Assembly: GCA_038240605.1 (NCBI GenBank)
Contig: JBBSDP010000008.1
Coordinates: 52,834-116,833 of the forward strand
Source: JBBSDP01 sp038240605
GTDB lineage: Bacteria; Planctomycetota; Phycisphaerae; Tepidisphaerales; Tepidisphaeraceae
Length of the DNA: 64,000 bases
Reading direction: 5' to 3'
This document shows, piece by piece, positions 53,035-61,772 of the stretch (position 1 is the first letter of the stretch; each line of letters begins with the position of its first letter). The position numbers were made by a program, and so were the translations under genes. The notes under the pieces were generated by a model. The model had not been told where the DNA came from. It ran no database searches and saw nothing but the letters and a program-made list of their open reading frames with translations.

Positions 53035-53280
53035 TCAAGCCGCGCGCTCGATGCGCGTGATCTCGTCGTCCGCAAGATGTCGCAGGCTGCGCTCCGTGCC
53101 GATCCACGCGCCGCTCTCATCGGGCTCGAGACCGAGCGTCGAGAGCCACTCATAAACGTCTAATTCGCTGATTTCCTCGCGCTCGTCGGAAGCGAGTTGC
53201 AAGTTGGCCCGCACCCGCGTCAGATCGATCCACACACGGCATGGCGGACTGCACTTTTTGTTGCTGAACCCAATTCGCAT
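53035..53280 (-). CDS. Small hypothetical protein
   Basis: The 81-residue product (MRIGFSNKKCSPPCRVWIDL...) has two cysteines near the N terminus and an acidic middle (SDEREEISELDVYEWLSTLGLEPDESGAW). There is an AGGGG a few bases upstream of the ATG at 53280. There is no signal peptide or membrane helix. The family and role are unknown. Confidence 0.55.
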   Translation of the reverse strand: MRIGFSNKKCSPPCRVWIDLTRVRANLQLASDEREEISELDVYEWLSTLGLEPDESGAWIGTERSLRHLADDEITRIERAA

Positions 53281-53434
53281 CGTTAAGACCCCTTATTCCA
53301 TTCTGCGCGCGTTACCGCCTGTACCGGCCGTCTAGCCGCCACCCCCTGCTCGATTTTTGTGCGAAGGGCGACCGTTTGAACCCACCTCTAAACAACTTGA
53401 GCAATTGTCATGCCGCCATCCCAGCAGCATTCGA

Positions 53435-53524
53435 TCAGAGGAAATAGGCGGCGTTCAATTTGAACCGGTCCGCAAGCCGTCGGATATGATCTTTGCTCAA
53501 CGCCCGTTGCCCATTGATCTCATC
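53435..53524 (-). pseudogene. Remnant of a HigA/XRE-type antitoxin C terminus
   Basis: A short minus-strand frame reads DEINGQRALSKDHIRRLA then DRFKLNAAYFL-stop. This is the recognition-helix end of XRE-family antitoxins of HigA type (pattern L-x-G-K-R-x-L-S-K-x-H-I-R-x-L-A-x-R-F-x-V-x-P-A-x-F-L). A stop codon lies immediately upstream in frame and no N-terminal half is found, so only about 29 codons survive. It sits between the exporter stop (53549) and the small hypothetical gene. The rest of 53281-53548 shows nothing. Confidence 0.6.
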
Positions 53525-53548
53525 TTAAAGTCAAACGTCCGTTGGCGG

Positions 53549-55780
53549 TTACGCGTTCACCGCCGGCCGCGGCGGCGCCTGATCGGGTGCAGTCGGTGCG
53601 ACGAAGAGCTGTCGCTCGTAGAGCTGCTGGTACGTCTCACAGCTTCGCAGCAGTTCATCGTGCTTCCCCTGGCCAACAATGCGGCCGCGGTCCATGACGA
53701 CGATCGTGTCCGCCCCCAGGATCGTGCTGAAGCGGTGAGCGATGACGAACGTCGTCCGCTCGTGAAGCAACCCGTCGATCGCCTGCTGGATCAGGTGTTC
53801 GCTTTCGGCGTCAACCTGGCTGGTCGCCTCGTCGAGCACGAGGATCGGCGACTTGCGATAGATCGCCCGCGCGATGCACAGCCGTTGCTTCTGCCCGCCC
53901 GAGAGCTGCGATCCCAATCCGCCCAGCAGGGTATCATACCGCTGCGGCTTCTCCAGGATGAACTCGTGCGCGAACGCCCGGCGTGCGGCAGCCTCGATCT
54001 CGGCCCGGGGAGCGAGCGGATCGCCATAGGCGATGTTCTCCGCGATCGTGCCGGGGAAGACGACCGAATCCTGCGTCACGATGCTGATCTGCCGCCGGAG
54101 CGACCGCAGCGTCGCATCGCGCACGTCAACGCCATCGATCAGGATTCGCCCCGCCGAGGGATCATAGAAGCGAGGCAGCAAAGCCAGCAGCGTCGTCTTG
54201 CCGCTCCCGTTGCGCCCCACCACCGCCACGCACTGCCCGCGCGGCACGGTAAGGCTCACGTCCACCAGCGCCGGCGGCGCCGCGCCGGAATAAGCGAATG
54301 TCACATTCTCAAACCGAACTTCCTCGCGCAGTGGCTGAAGCTTGATCCGAGGACGCACTACATCGATTTTCGGATCAATCGCGACATGACCATTTCCGCC
54401 GACGCCATTCTTTACTGAACTCTGAACCCCGAACCCTGAACCCTCGATGTTCCTTTCGCTCGGCAGGTCCATCACCTCGAAGATTCGCCCCGCGGCAGCG
54501 TTGGAGCGCTGGAGCACGTTGCTCACCTTGCTCACCCGCCGGAGCGAATCGCCGATGCTCGCCAGGCATGCCATGATCAGGAAGAAGCTGGGAACGCCCA
54601 GCGTCTGCGTCACGAAGACCATGTACGACGCGAAGAGCACCACGATGAAGACGACGAACAGCGTCAGCGTCTCCACCGACGGCTCGCTGAAGCTGTCGAT
54701 ACGGCTCATGCGCAGCGTCTCGTGGACCAATTTGTCCATGATCCGCGTGTAACGACGTCGCTCGAATCGCTCGGCGCTGGCGCCCTTGACAACGCGGATC
54801 CCGGCCAGCGAACCCTCGATCTGCCCGAGCATCACCGCCGAGTTCATCAGCGCCTTCTTGCTGGCGCGGCGCATCTTCTTCCCAAACTTCTTGATCACCG
54901 CCAGCACCACCGGGGCGAAGAAGATGATGAAAAGCGTCAGCTTCCAGCTCACCAATAGCGCCAGCCCCAGGGCCATGATCGCCTTCACCGGCTCCTGGAT
55001 GCTCTGTCCCAGCACCGTCTTGAACCCTTCGGCCAGGCCTTGCGCATCCTGCACGAGCCGGCTCGTCACGTCGCTGGTGCCCCCCTGGTTGAAGCTCGAC
55101 AGCGGCGCGTGCAGGACGTGATCGTAAAGCCGACGGCGGATGTCGTTCACCGCCAGGATCGCCGCTTTGTCGGAAAGGTATTCCTGGAAAAATTTGACGA
55201 CGTTCCCGACGATCGCCATCGTCGCCAGCATCGCGAACGTCGCCGCGATGGCCTGCACAGGCCCGAGCGGAAACCGGCTGGCAATTGACCGTCCAACTCT
55301 CAAGAGCCGCGAGGGCGCGGGCAGCGCGAGATCCAGCGCTCGATCGGCGTTGACGTTCACCGCGACCGTCGGCTTCGCGGGGTTGGAGAGTTGGCGCAGA
55401 AGTGCGGCGGCATCGGCCGCACCGGCCGATGCATGGCCGGGCGCGGTGAGGCGATCATACTTGTTCAGGCCGGCGCGGGCGGCCGGCCCGTTGGGCTCGA
55501 GCGTGACGACGCGCACTTCGTTGATGTCATCGGCGAGCTTTACGCCCATTCGTCGTTGGGTGATCTCGCGATCCGCCCAGCTCTGGATGGTGTCTCCCTT
55601 GATCAGCACCCGCATGATCGGGAGCAAGGTGCCGAGCCCCCCGGTCGCCACGATGCTGACGAAGATGGCGCACGCGATCGAGATCGCGACCATGCGCCAG
55701 TACGGGCGCAGGAACTGCGTGGCCCGCCAGAAATCGGCAGTCCCTTTTCTTTTGCGCGGCGCGATTGGAGCAGAACTCAT
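53549..55780 (-). CDS. MsbA-like ABC exporter with a PDZ-like domain in the first loop
   Basis: The 743-residue half-transporter has membrane helices near 30-55, 175-200 and three more pairs to about 410, then an ATPase with Walker A GRNGSGKTT (522-530), Q570, signature LSGGQ (626-630), Walker B LVLDEAT (647-653) and H682. Between helices 1 and 2, residues about 75-160 form an insertion with EVRVVTLEPNGPAARAGLNKYDRL and later TVAVNVNADRALDLALP, the pattern of a PDZ domain, placed on the external face. Between membrane and ATPase parts lies EGSGFGVQSSVKNG (446-459), translated from a heptad repeat. Divergent from a DegT aminotransferase gene. Substrate is probably a lipid or lipid-linked glycan. 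Confidence 0.9.
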   Translation of the reverse strand: MSSAPIAPRKRKGTADFWRATQFLRPYWRMVAISIACAIFVSIVATGGLGTLLPIMRVLIKGDTIQSWADREITQRRMGVKLADDINEVRVVTLEPNGPAARAGLNKYDRLTAPGHASAGAADAAALLRQLSNPAKPTVAVNVNADRALDLALPAPSRLLRVGRSIASRFPLGPVQAIAATFAMLATMAIVGNVVKFFQEYLSDKAAILAVNDIRRRLYDHVLHAPLSSFNQGGTSDVTSRLVQDAQGLAEGFKTVLGQSIQEPVKAIMALGLALLVSWKLTLFIIFFAPVVLAVIKKFGKKMRRASKKALMNSAVMLGQIEGSLAGIRVVKGASAERFERRRYTRIMDKLVHETLRMSRIDSFSEPSVETLTLFVVFIVVLFASYMVFVTQTLGVPSFFLIMACLASIGDSLRRVSKVSNVLQRSNAAAGRIFEVMDLPSERNIEGSGFGVQSSVKNGVGGNGHVAIDPKIDVVRPRIKLQPLREEVRFENVTFAYSGAAPPALVDVSLTVPRGQCVAVVGRNGSGKTTLLALLPRFYDPSAGRILIDGVDVRDATLRSLRRQISIVTQDSVVFPGTIAENIAYGDPLAPRAEIEAAARRAFAHEFILEKPQRYDTLLGGLGSQLSGGQKQRLCIARAIYRKSPILVLDEATSQVDAESEHLIQQAIDGLLHERTTFVIAHRFSTILGADTIVVMDRGRIVGQGKHDELLRSCETYQQLYERQLFVAPTAPDQAPPRPAVNA
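54415..54442. repeat. GGTTCAG-family heptad array inside the exporter coding sequence
   Basis: Four heptads read CTGAACT, CTGAACC, CCGAACC, CTGAACC on the plus strand. On the coding strand they give EGSGFGVQSSVK, the same reading phase as the ribE tail (EGSGFRVEGSVK), and both are followed by a similar GTAAAG...CGGCGGAA sequence. The insertion lies in the flexible linker before the nucleotide-binding domain, where it leaves the frame open. No complete inverse arm is seen. Confidence 0.85.
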
Positions 55781-55810
55781 GCGGGAGCGGTTTCCAGGTC
55801 GATGATGGGT

Positions 55811-55840
55811 TTATCGGACGTCGGAACGATTGAGTATAAC
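55811..55840 (+). promoter_or_regulatory. Candidate promoter of the DegT aminotransferase gene
   Basis: TTATCG (55811-55816) and TATAAC (55835-55840) are 18 bases apart in the divergent region between the exporter and the aminotransferase. The -10 is close to consensus and the -35 is weak. The leader to the ATG at 55946 would be about 100 bases. Confidence 0.3.
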
Positions 55841-55945
55841 TTTTGCGCCCGTCCGTTGTCAGGCCGTTCGCGTCGGTCGCGGGGCGGAGGCAACGGGATC
55901 CCAGGCGCTTGAACTCGCACGATACGCACGCACGAAGCCCAAACG

Positions 55946-57085
55946 ATGAACATCCCCCTTTCCCAGCCGGACATCACCCAGCGCGAGATCGACGCGGTCG
56001 TCGACGTGCTGCACACGCCCACCCTCTCGATCGGGCCGCGCCTCGACGAGTTCGAGCAGGCCTGCGCGCGACTCGCCGGCCGCCGGCACGGCGTGGGAGT
56101 CTCCTCGGGGACGGCAGGCCTGCACTGCGCGATGATCGCCGCGGGCGTGGAGGCGGGCGATGAGGTGATCACCACGCCCTTCTCGTTCGTCGCTTCGGCC
56201 AACTGCATCCTGTACGTCGGCGCCAAACCGATCTTCGTGGACATCGATCCGCAGTCGCTCAACATCGACGTCTCGCGCATCGCCGCCGCCATCACCCCAA
56301 AAACCCGCGCGATTGTTGCGGTGGAAACGTTCGGCCACCCCGGCGGGATGATCGAACTGGAACAGCTCGCCCAGCAGCATGAGCTGGTCCTGGTCGAAGA
56401 TGCGTGCGAAGGGTTCGGGGGGCGGTTCGCCGACCGGCCGATCGGCTCGTTCGGCCGTGCCGGTGTATTCGCGTTCTACCCCAACAAACAGATCACGACC
56501 GGCGAAGGAGGCATGATCGTCACCGATGACGACGCCTTCGCCGCCACCTGCCGCACCCTGCGTAACCAGGGCCGCGAGGGAATGGCGTGGCTCGCCCACG
56601 AACGCCTCGGCTACAACTACCGCCTCAGCGAGATCAATGCGGCGCTCGGCGTGGCACAGATGGGCCGACTCGGCGAGATCCTGGAGGCCCGCCGTCAAGT
56701 CGCGCAGCAGTACATCGAACGGCTGATGACCAACCGCTGCCTGATCCTCCCAACGCTCCAGGACGACACGCACGTGAGCTGGTTCGTCTTCGTCGTGCGC
56801 CTCAATGACCTGTTCGACCCCGGCGATCGCGATGAAGTGATGATCGAGCTGCGCAGGGCGGGTATCGGCTGTAACAATTATTTCCCACCCATCCATCTAC
56901 AGCCCTACATGGCGCGGCAGTTCGGAGCCAACGCCGGTGATTTCCCGGTCTGCGAATACGTCTCCGCCCGCACGCTGGCCCTCCCCTTCTTCGGCGCGAT
57001 GACGACGCGCCAGATCCACCACGTCTGCGACGTCCTCGAACGCATCCTCGAACGAACGCTCGTGAGTAAGGGAAATCGTTTCTAG
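55946..57085 (+). CDS. DegT/DnrJ/EryC1/StrS-family sugar aminotransferase
   Basis: The 379-residue PLP enzyme has SSGTAGLHCAM (about 53-63), TPFSFVASANC, VEDACEGFGG (about 150-159) and the Schiff-base lysine in FYPNKQITTGEGG (about 181). Family members transfer an amino group to nucleotide-linked keto-sugars. With a GnnA-like dehydrogenase in the window, a GnnB role in UDP-GlcNAc3N synthesis is possible but unproven; perosamine-type synthases look similar. It is divergent from the MsbA-like exporter, which suggests a shared glycan pathway. Confidence 0.9.
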   Translation: MNIPLSQPDITQREIDAVVDVLHTPTLSIGPRLDEFEQACARLAGRRHGVGVSSGTAGLHCAMIAAGVEAGDEVITTPFSFVASANCILYVGAKPIFVDIDPQSLNIDVSRIAAAITPKTRAIVAVETFGHPGGMIELEQLAQQHELVLVEDACEGFGGRFADRPIGSFGRAGVFAFYPNKQITTGEGGMIVTDDDAFAATCRTLRNQGREGMAWLAHERLGYNYRLSEINAALGVAQMGRLGEILEARRQVAQQYIERLMTNRCLILPTLQDDTHVSWFVFVVRLNDLFDPGDRDEVMIELRRAGIGCNNYFPPIHLQPYMARQFGANAGDFPVCEYVSARTLALPFFGAMTTRQIHHVCDVLERILERTLVSKGNRF

Positions 57086-57097
57086 AACGATCGGGGC

Positions 57098-59995
57098 TCA
57101 GGGCTTGGAACTGATGCAGTACAGGTTGTACTCCCCGCGGTAATACATCCGATCGCCATCGAAGATCGGCGTGCTCTCGGTGATCTCCTGTCGGCCGTCA
57201 CGACCAACGCTTTCGATCGTATTTTTCGCTTCCTGCTCAAAGGCCCGCCCGGGCTTGCAGACGATTGTCTCGCCCCGGTTAGCCATCACGTATAGATGCT
57301 TCCCTGCCAGCGTCAGGCTTGCCGCGACGCCGGCGCCGTCCGGGGCGTAATGAATCTCCGGCGTCAGGTCGAGGCGATGCTGGTAGATGATGCCGGGCTT
57401 GGTCGGGTCCGCAACGAACAGGATCGGCCACTGATGCCCCGACCACCCGCTGTGCGTGAAGTAGACGAGCCCGCCGTCACATAGCGGCGAGCCGACCGGA
57501 TACGTTTCCATATCCTGAATCGCTTCGGGCGCGAGACGGTTGATCGGCTCCACGTTAAGGTCGCCCCCCAGCGCGGCGGGCAAACGCCCCGTGCAGAATC
57601 CGGCACGGGCAACCAGGTAGAAGCGATCCTCGTCGAGCACGGGAGATGCACACTCGCCGTCGAAGCGTCCGAATGCCTTCTGCACGACCTTGCCGTCCAC
57701 GGCGCGCAGAATCATGCCGACCGGCGTGACGAACACGTCCTCGCCCGCCACGCGCGCCGCCGCCAGCGAGGCGTAACACGGGTGCGGGTAACGCTGCTTC
57801 CAGAGCGTCCGGCCGGTCGTTCGATCGAAGCCAAACACCTTCGCGCCGCCGATCAGCGCGATCACGTTCCCAGCGATGATGGGAGAGGAGTTGAACCCAT
57901 GTTCCGCGTCATCTCCCGTGTGTTGAAAGCGTTGCCACCGGCAGTTGCCTTCCAGGTCATAGCAGGAGAGCACGCCGGTCTCGCCGCGCCAGACGTAGAC
58001 CCATTTCCCATCGCTGCACGGCGTGGGGGTTGAGTTGCCGCCGCCCCAGCCCAGGCTAACGCCGTACCGGCGATCGATCTTCTTCACCTGGTCGGTGAGG
58101 TTCTGCGCGAGCTTGCGGCGACGATCGTTCAGTTTTTCCTCGGGCGTCGCGACGTATTGATCGTTGAGTTTATTGAGCGTTTCCGCCATGGGGCGGAGCG
58201 CATCGAGCGGCGCCCTATCCTCGACGCCGGCCGGCTCCGGCGCATTGGCCGCGGTCGCTCGATAACTGATTCCCTCGGCAGGCTTGCCGCCCTCGGCGTC
58301 GAGCACTTCGATCGAAACGCCCCAGTCGCCGCTCCCTTGCACCACGTCGAGCCGCAGCGCGTTCCAGCCCGGCGTCAGCGCGATGGGCGGCGTGACATCC
58401 GCCGCGGCCCCGAGCCATTTGCCCGTGGGGCTCGCGAAGACGAACGCGCCATTCGCATGAACACGAACGCCATCGTCGCAGTGAATCGCCAGGCGAACGG
58501 ACCGGGCGGCGCTGCTGAAAAGGTAGGTCTCAACCGGCACGACGGAGTTGATTCGCTTGCCAACGATCTCGTTCAGGTCGAATACGCCATCGACCGACGT
58601 GCATCGCCGCGACGCCCCAGCCGGTTGAATCGGCTCATCGGCCGGGGCGCGCAGGACCTTTGTCGGATCGATTCCGCTTCGGGCCGCGCCGACGCCCAGC
58701 TCGCGCAATGGGCCGGCGGTCATCGGCCGGCCAAGTTGAAAGGTGAACGTAACGGGCGATTCAATCGCCGTCCCCGACGTGGTCTTGAGATCGACCCGGA
58801 CCTTGGCTGTTTCGCCAACGTTCCAGCGCCATGGCGCATCGCTGATGAGGCGAACGGTCGTGCCGTGCGGGCTCAGCTCGGCCTTGGTCACCGTTGCCCC
58901 CTCGATCTGATAAGAGGCGACTGAAGTGGCCACCCCCGGATCGAGCGACGATTTAGTCGCGAACGTCAGCGAACGATCCGATACCCCGACCAGCTCCAAT
59001 GTCGGCGGCGAAGGCAGCTCTGAATCGACCGCCGCCTGCCAGAGGGTGTCGGAGCGCATCCACAGCAGCTTGCCCGTCCGCTTGTCGAGGCAGATCAGGT
59101 CATTCGGTTCGGAGGTAACGAACAGTTTGTCCCCGACGATCAGCGGCATCGCGTAACTGGGACCCGGCGTCGGCTGCGTCCACGCGATGTTCTTCGTCGC
59201 ATAGGTCAGCTCTGGACCAGTGAAGGGATACAGCTCCGGCTCGATGCCTGAATTACTCTCCCGGCTGCGCAACACGACCTTGAGCAGCAGCCGGTTCCAC
59301 CCCACGTTCAGGTGATGATGCGCCTGGTCCCAGCCGTTCTCCAGCTTTCCATTCAGGTGGAATCGCCAGTTCCCATGGTTTCCCTCACACCGGAAACCGA
59401 AATCCGCCGCACGCGGCGCGAACACCGAGGCGAACAAGTACGCCACGTGGTTTCCCTCGACCGGCCCGAGCAGCGTGAACAGATCGACGCCGCGCGTGAT
59501 CCGCACCGGCTTCCATGCCAGGTCGCCCACGCGATCGCCTGCCACTGGCATCACCCGAGCTTCATCCACATTGGCGGGCGCGTCCAGCGTCTTATTCTCA
59601 TCCCGCTCGGCCGCCGGCGCCGCGATCGGCGCCAGCACCAGCCACTCGATCGGCTGAAACGTCCCCTTCGCGCGCCGCATGAATTCACCACCCGCCGGCG
59701 CCCCATCCGCTGCCTTCCCTGCGATCGAGCGCAGTTCAGCCAATGGCGTGATCATCCGCCGTTCCCATGTGACCGGGGCCGAAGCATTGGGATAACGACC
59801 CGTGCCATCGCCTCGCCAGCCTTGGGGATGGTCGGGAGTGGGATTTGGAGACGTGATATCCGCCGAAACCGCGGTACTCAGGCACGATGCCACGGCGATC
59901 GTCATCACGATCGCACTCCTGCGAAGAATAGATCGCCGCAACGCCACTCTGCGTCTTATTACGCCGTGGAGAACGCGGCCGTTGTGAAGGAGCAC
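57098..59995 (-). CDS. Exported PQQ-like beta-propeller protein
   Basis: The 965-residue product has an N-terminal export signal (RRSAIVMTIAVASCLSTAVSA, about residues 25-45). A jelly-roll-like N-terminal part follows (GWRGDGTGRYPNASAPVTW, FRCEGNHGNWRFHLNG) with two repeats of VNGAF-type carbohydrate-binding strands. Propeller repeats (LICLDKRTGKLLW, LSCYDLEGNCRWQRF, VFGFDRTTGRTLWKQRY) close it. It is probably periplasmic or surface-exposed; no PQQ-binding residues can be claimed. The start is a GTG at 59995, and an ATG at 59905 lies inside the signal. It converges on the DegT gene. Confidence 0.82.
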   Translation of the reverse strand: MLLHNGRVLHGVIRRRVALRRSILRRSAIVMTIAVASCLSTAVSADITSPNPTPDHPQGWRGDGTGRYPNASAPVTWERRMITPLAELRSIAGKAADGAPAGGEFMRRAKGTFQPIEWLVLAPIAAPAAERDENKTLDAPANVDEARVMPVAGDRVGDLAWKPVRITRGVDLFTLLGPVEGNHVAYLFASVFAPRAADFGFRCEGNHGNWRFHLNGKLENGWDQAHHHLNVGWNRLLLKVVLRSRESNSGIEPELYPFTGPELTYATKNIAWTQPTPGPSYAMPLIVGDKLFVTSEPNDLICLDKRTGKLLWMRSDTLWQAAVDSELPSPPTLELVGVSDRSLTFATKSSLDPGVATSVASYQIEGATVTKAELSPHGTTVRLISDAPWRWNVGETAKVRVDLKTTSGTAIESPVTFTFQLGRPMTAGPLRELGVGAARSGIDPTKVLRAPADEPIQPAGASRRCTSVDGVFDLNEIVGKRINSVVPVETYLFSSAARSVRLAIHCDDGVRVHANGAFVFASPTGKWLGAAADVTPPIALTPGWNALRLDVVQGSGDWGVSIEVLDAEGGKPAEGISYRATAANAPEPAGVEDRAPLDALRPMAETLNKLNDQYVATPEEKLNDRRRKLAQNLTDQVKKIDRRYGVSLGWGGGNSTPTPCSDGKWVYVWRGETGVLSCYDLEGNCRWQRFQHTGDDAEHGFNSSPIIAGNVIALIGGAKVFGFDRTTGRTLWKQRYPHPCYASLAAARVAGEDVFVTPVGMILRAVDGKVVQKAFGRFDGECASPVLDEDRFYLVARAGFCTGRLPAALGGDLNVEPINRLAPEAIQDMETYPVGSPLCDGGLVYFTHSGWSGHQWPILFVADPTKPGIIYQHRLDLTPEIHYAPDGAGVAASLTLAGKHLYVMANRGETIVCKPGRAFEQEAKNTIESVGRDGRQEITESTPIFDGDRMYYRGEYNLYCISSKP

Positions 59996-60027
59996 GCAAA
60001 TCGCTGTCCGAGGGAAAAATGGAAACT

Positions 60028-60186
60028 TTAAGCCCGCGGCTGTTCAATTTCGTGGAGGAGCTGCACTGGGTCTAGGATGCGAAGATCCGGGAAGCGGCCG
60101 CGAAAGTTCTGCCCTTCCTTGCGATTGCTATCGGCCAGCATAAGGAGATGGCGATCGCGGCTGATGATGAAGCCTGCCGGCCGCGT
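60028..60186 (-). pseudogene. C-terminal remnant of a PIN-domain toxin
   Basis: A minus-strand frame, shifted relative to the antitoxin, reads PAGFIISRDRHLLMLADSN and then FRGRFPDLRILDPVQLLHEIE before TAA at 60028-60030. This is the last third of a VapC-like PIN ribonuclease (the conserved SRDRHLL aspartate and the closing ILDP-x2-LL strand/helix). The N-terminal part with the other active-site acids is missing and the frame joins directly to the antitoxin's end. It cannot encode an active toxin. Confidence 0.7.
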
Positions 60187-60473
60187 CGCTCGGACCGCAA
60201 TTGATGCTTCGCCTCCTCAAGCTCTTCACTGAGTTGCTCGTCGGTCGTGCCGCTGTCGAGAAACCGCTGGTATACGGGCCCGCTGATTTCCGCCAGCGAC
60301 CGTGGCGTCTCCACGACCGACTCCACGAGAATTGCGACGTACTCAGCCAGCGGCTTACCCGAGGCCGCCGCCCGCTCCAGGAGCTTCGACTCTGCACCTT
60401 TGGAAAGGTGGAGCGTGATCGAAGTGAGCGTAGGATGGTTCGGACGAAAGGGATGACAGCCGAGGACTTGCAA
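60072..60473 (-). pseudogene. Degenerate ribbon-helix-helix antitoxin fused to frame-shifted toxin sequence
   Basis: The first 100 residues contain an antitoxin-like N-terminal ribbon and helices (TSITLHLSKGAESKLLERAAASGKPLAEYV) and a typical C-terminal tail (GTTDEQLSEELEEAKHQLRSERRGR). After that the frame reads through the PIN remnant out of phase. The only start is a weak TTG at 60473 with an odd 13-residue lead, because no ATG or GTG stands before TSITLHL. Together with 60028-60186 it is a toxin-antitoxin pair collapsed by an internal deletion. Confidence 0.65.
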
Positions 60474-60514
60474 AGGAAGACCGTGGTGAGAGTGAAGCGA
60501 AAAGTCATCAGGTC

Positions 60515-61711
60515 ATGACATCCATGAAGATCGCGAAGATCGAAACATTGCGGCTTTCGGAGCATCCCCATTGCCTTTGGGTGCGCGTCCACAGCGACGA
60601 TGGCCTGATCGGACTCGGTGAAACGTTTTACATTCCCGGCGCCGTAGAAGCGGTGATCCACGACTTTGCCGCGCCACTGTTGCTCGGCCAATCGGCTTTC
60701 GACCGCGAGCGGCATTGGCAGAGCCTGTTTTGTTACGCCAACTTTTTTGGCTTCGCCGGCGCCGAGATGCGGGCCATCTCGGCAATCGACATTGCGCTGT
60801 GGGACCTCCTGGGCCAGTACACGGGCCAGCCGATCTACAATCTCATCGGCGGAAAGACTCGCGACACGATCCGCATCTACAACACCTGCATCAACAGCAG
60901 GGGTTTCGCCGACGCCGATGGGTTCTGCAACAAGCCCGCGGATCTGGCCGAATCGCTCCTGGCCGAGGGCATCACGCAGATGAAGGTCTGGCCCTGGGAC
61001 CGCTTCGCGCCGCAGATTCAATGCCCATCGCTCACGGGGCCGGCCGGGTGGAGCGCCGTGGGTCCGGTCGGCCACGATCTCACCGCGGGTCAACTAAAGC
61101 AGGGACTGTGGACGGTGCAGGAAATCCGGCGAGCCGTTGGGGACCGGATCGATATTGCGATCGAGGGGCATTCCCGGTGGGACCTCAACTGTGCCATCCG
61201 GATCGGACGGGCGCTGGAAAATTACGATGTCGCCTGGATGGAAGACATCATGCAGCCGGATAGCGCCGCTGACCTGGCCCGGCTGGTCCGCGAAACGCGC
61301 GTTCCGCAATGCGTCAGCGAGCGGAAAATCACCCGCTTTGCCTTTCGAGAGATTCTCGAAGCCCAGGCAGCGCACATCATCATGCCGGACGTCGTCTGGA
61401 CCGGCGGCTTGACCGAGAGCATCAAGATCGCGGCGATGGCCGACGCCTACCACCTTCCAATCGCTCCTCACGACTGCACCGGGCCGGTGAACGTCTTTGC
61501 CTGCCTGCATCTGTGCGCCGCGGCCCCCAATGCCAGGATTATGGAAACGGTCCGCGGCTACTGTCGAGGGTTCTACCTGGAATTGCTCGACCAGCCGGTC
61601 GCCATCCGCGAGGGTCGGGCGCTGCTCGATATGGGGCCTGGGCTTGGCGCCGCGCTGCGGCCCGAAGTGTTTCGGCGCAGCGATGTCACATTGCGGGTTT
61701 CCACGACGTGA
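60515..61711 (+). CDS. Enolase-superfamily (mandelate racemase/galactonate dehydratase-like) enzyme
   Basis: The 398-residue product shows the MR/MLE fold: KIETLRL at the start, LWDLLGQYTGQPIYNLIGG (about 91-109), KVWPWD with the base lysine (about 157), IAIEGHSRWD, WMEDIMQPD and SERKIT as metal ligands, and PHDCTGPVN with the catalytic histidine (about 322). This pattern is that of acid-sugar dehydratases such as D-galactonate or gluconate dehydratase. ATG 60515 or 60524. It is followed 61 bases later by the phosphodiesterase gene. Confidence 0.9.
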   Translation: MTSMKIAKIETLRLSEHPHCLWVRVHSDDGLIGLGETFYIPGAVEAVIHDFAAPLLLGQSAFDRERHWQSLFCYANFFGFAGAEMRAISAIDIALWDLLGQYTGQPIYNLIGGKTRDTIRIYNTCINSRGFADADGFCNKPADLAESLLAEGITQMKVWPWDRFAPQIQCPSLTGPAGWSAVGPVGHDLTAGQLKQGLWTVQEIRRAVGDRIDIAIEGHSRWDLNCAIRIGRALENYDVAWMEDIMQPDSAADLARLVRETRVPQCVSERKITRFAFREILEAQAAHIIMPDVVWTGGLTESIKIAAMADAYHLPIAPHDCTGPVNVFACLHLCAAAPNARIMETVRGYCRGFYLELLDQPVAIREGRALLDMGPGLGAALRPEVFRRSDVTLRVSTT

Positions 61712-61772
61712 TTGCTACGATGTCCACCATCCCCACTCGTCGAACCGATGCACAGGACCTGCGGAGGCGAAC

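Noticed and set aside
51701..53155. 484-codon plus-strand frame
   Set aside because: It is a shadow of the ABC ATPase, which has a complete set of nucleotide-binding motifs on the other strand.
53357..54418. 353-codon plus-strand frame
   Set aside because: It is antisense to the ABC exporter ATPase domain and has no recognisable domain.
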